6,221 bases of DNA from contig RFKS01000031.1 of assembly GCA_003694205.1 (NCBI GenBank), positions 1 through 6,221 of the forward strand. Direction: 5' to 3'. Every line of letters begins with the position of its first letter. Position 1 is the stretch's first letter. The DNA comes from Alphaproteobacteria bacterium (GTDB taxonomy: Bacteria; Pseudomonadota; Alphaproteobacteria; Sphingomonadales; Rhodothalassiaceae). Below are positions 5,817-6,221 of the stretch, piece after piece. Made by a program: the position numbers and the translations under genes. The notes under the pieces are model-generated. The model had not been told where the DNA came from and made no database searches. It was given only the letters and a program-made list of their open reading frames with translations.

Positions 5817-6221
5817 GATCAATGATGTCGAGATCGAGGTCGCGCCGGGAACGACCGTGCTGCAGGCCTGCGAGCAGGCGGGGTTCGAGATTCCGCGCTT
5901 CTGCTATCACGAGCGGCTGTCGATCGCCGGCAATTGCCGTATGTGTCTGGTCGAGATGGAGAAGAGCCCGAAGCCGATCGCGTCCTGCGCCATGCCGGCG
6001 GGCGACGGCATGGTCATCCGCACCAACACGCCGGCGGTGAAGAAGGCGCGCGAGGGCGTACTCGAGTTCCTGCTCATCAATCACCCGCTCGATTGTCCGA
6101 TCTGCGATCAGGGCGGCGAATGCGACCTGCAGGACGAAACCATGGCCTATGGCCGCGGTCGCAACCGCTTTGCCGAGAACAAGCGCGCCGTCGGCGAGAA
6201 AAATCTCGGGCCGCTCATCAA
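5803..6221 (+). CDS. nuoG: NADH-quinone oxidoreductase subunit G, N-terminal part
   Basis: NuoG (75-kDa homologue) carries several Fe-S clusters that pass electrons from NuoF/NuoE towards NuoB. Only 139 codons are in the window. The N-terminal ferredoxin-like domain has the N1b [2Fe-2S] ligands C34, C45, C48 and C62 ([16 protein letters not shown] and IASC). The N5 [4Fe-4S] motif follows with its unusual His ligand: H94, C98, C101 and C107 in [18 protein letters not shown]. The clusters N4 and any later domains lie beyond the edge. The start ATG 5803 is set by the repeat copy and by [20 protein letters not shown], a normal NuoG N terminus. The ribosome site (GAGAGTGA, 5791-5798) is weaker than the AGGGGAG before the left copy, so its translation may depend on coupling to the DUF2442 gene. 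Confidence 0.97.
   Translation, partial: MPKLTINDVEIEVAPGTTVLQACEQAGFEIPRFCYHERLSIAGNCRMCLVEMEKSPKPIASCAMPAGDGMVIRTNTPAVKKAREGVLEFLLINHPLDCPICDQGGECDLQDETMAYGRGRNRFAENKRAVGEKNLGPLI

Overview
The window is a high-GC segment that reads as the start of a complex I (NADH:quinone oxidoreductase) operon from an alphaproteobacterium. That placement rests on separate nuoC and nuoD genes, the gene order A-B-C-D-E-(orf)-F-(orfs)-G, and subunit sequences very close to mitochondrial complex I (for example NuoD ending FGEVDR). The exact genus cannot be fixed from this sequence; a Hyphomicrobiales-like member is a guess.

Layout. Bases 1-65 are the 3' part of a tRNA-Asp (anticodon GTC), cut by the window edge. 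Bases 66-347 have no convincing gene. They hold a possible terminator after the tRNA, a small imperfect inverted repeat, a weak candidate promoter and a perfect 9-bp hairpin in front of nuoA. From 348 to the window end all genes are on the + strand and tightly packed: nuoA, nuoB, nuoC, nuoD, nuoE, a 64-residue two-helix membrane protein, nuoF, a DUF4160/DUF2442 gene pair, and nuoG, which runs off the right edge.

Function. NuoE, NuoF and the visible part of NuoG form the NADH-oxidising arm (FMN and clusters N3, N1a, N1b, N5). NuoB, NuoC and NuoD form the quinone-reducing connecting part (cluster N2 and the quinone-site His/Tyr). NuoA is the first membrane-arm subunit. All expected cofactor ligands in the visible parts are present, so the encoded complex looks functional.

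The most interesting region is nuoF-nuoG. A DUF4160/DUF2442 pair, often discussed as toxin-antitoxin-like but of unproven function, sits inside the operon. The block is bounded by an exact 14-nt direct repeat consisting of the first 14 nt of nuoG (5202-5215 and 5803-5816). The left copy keeps a good ribosome binding site but no longer leads into nuoG; the right copy starts the intact nuoG behind a weaker site. This looks like an insertion of about 601 nt that duplicated the nuoG start. A second accessory gene, the small membrane protein between nuoE and nuoF, is AT-richer than its neighbours and overlaps both of them.
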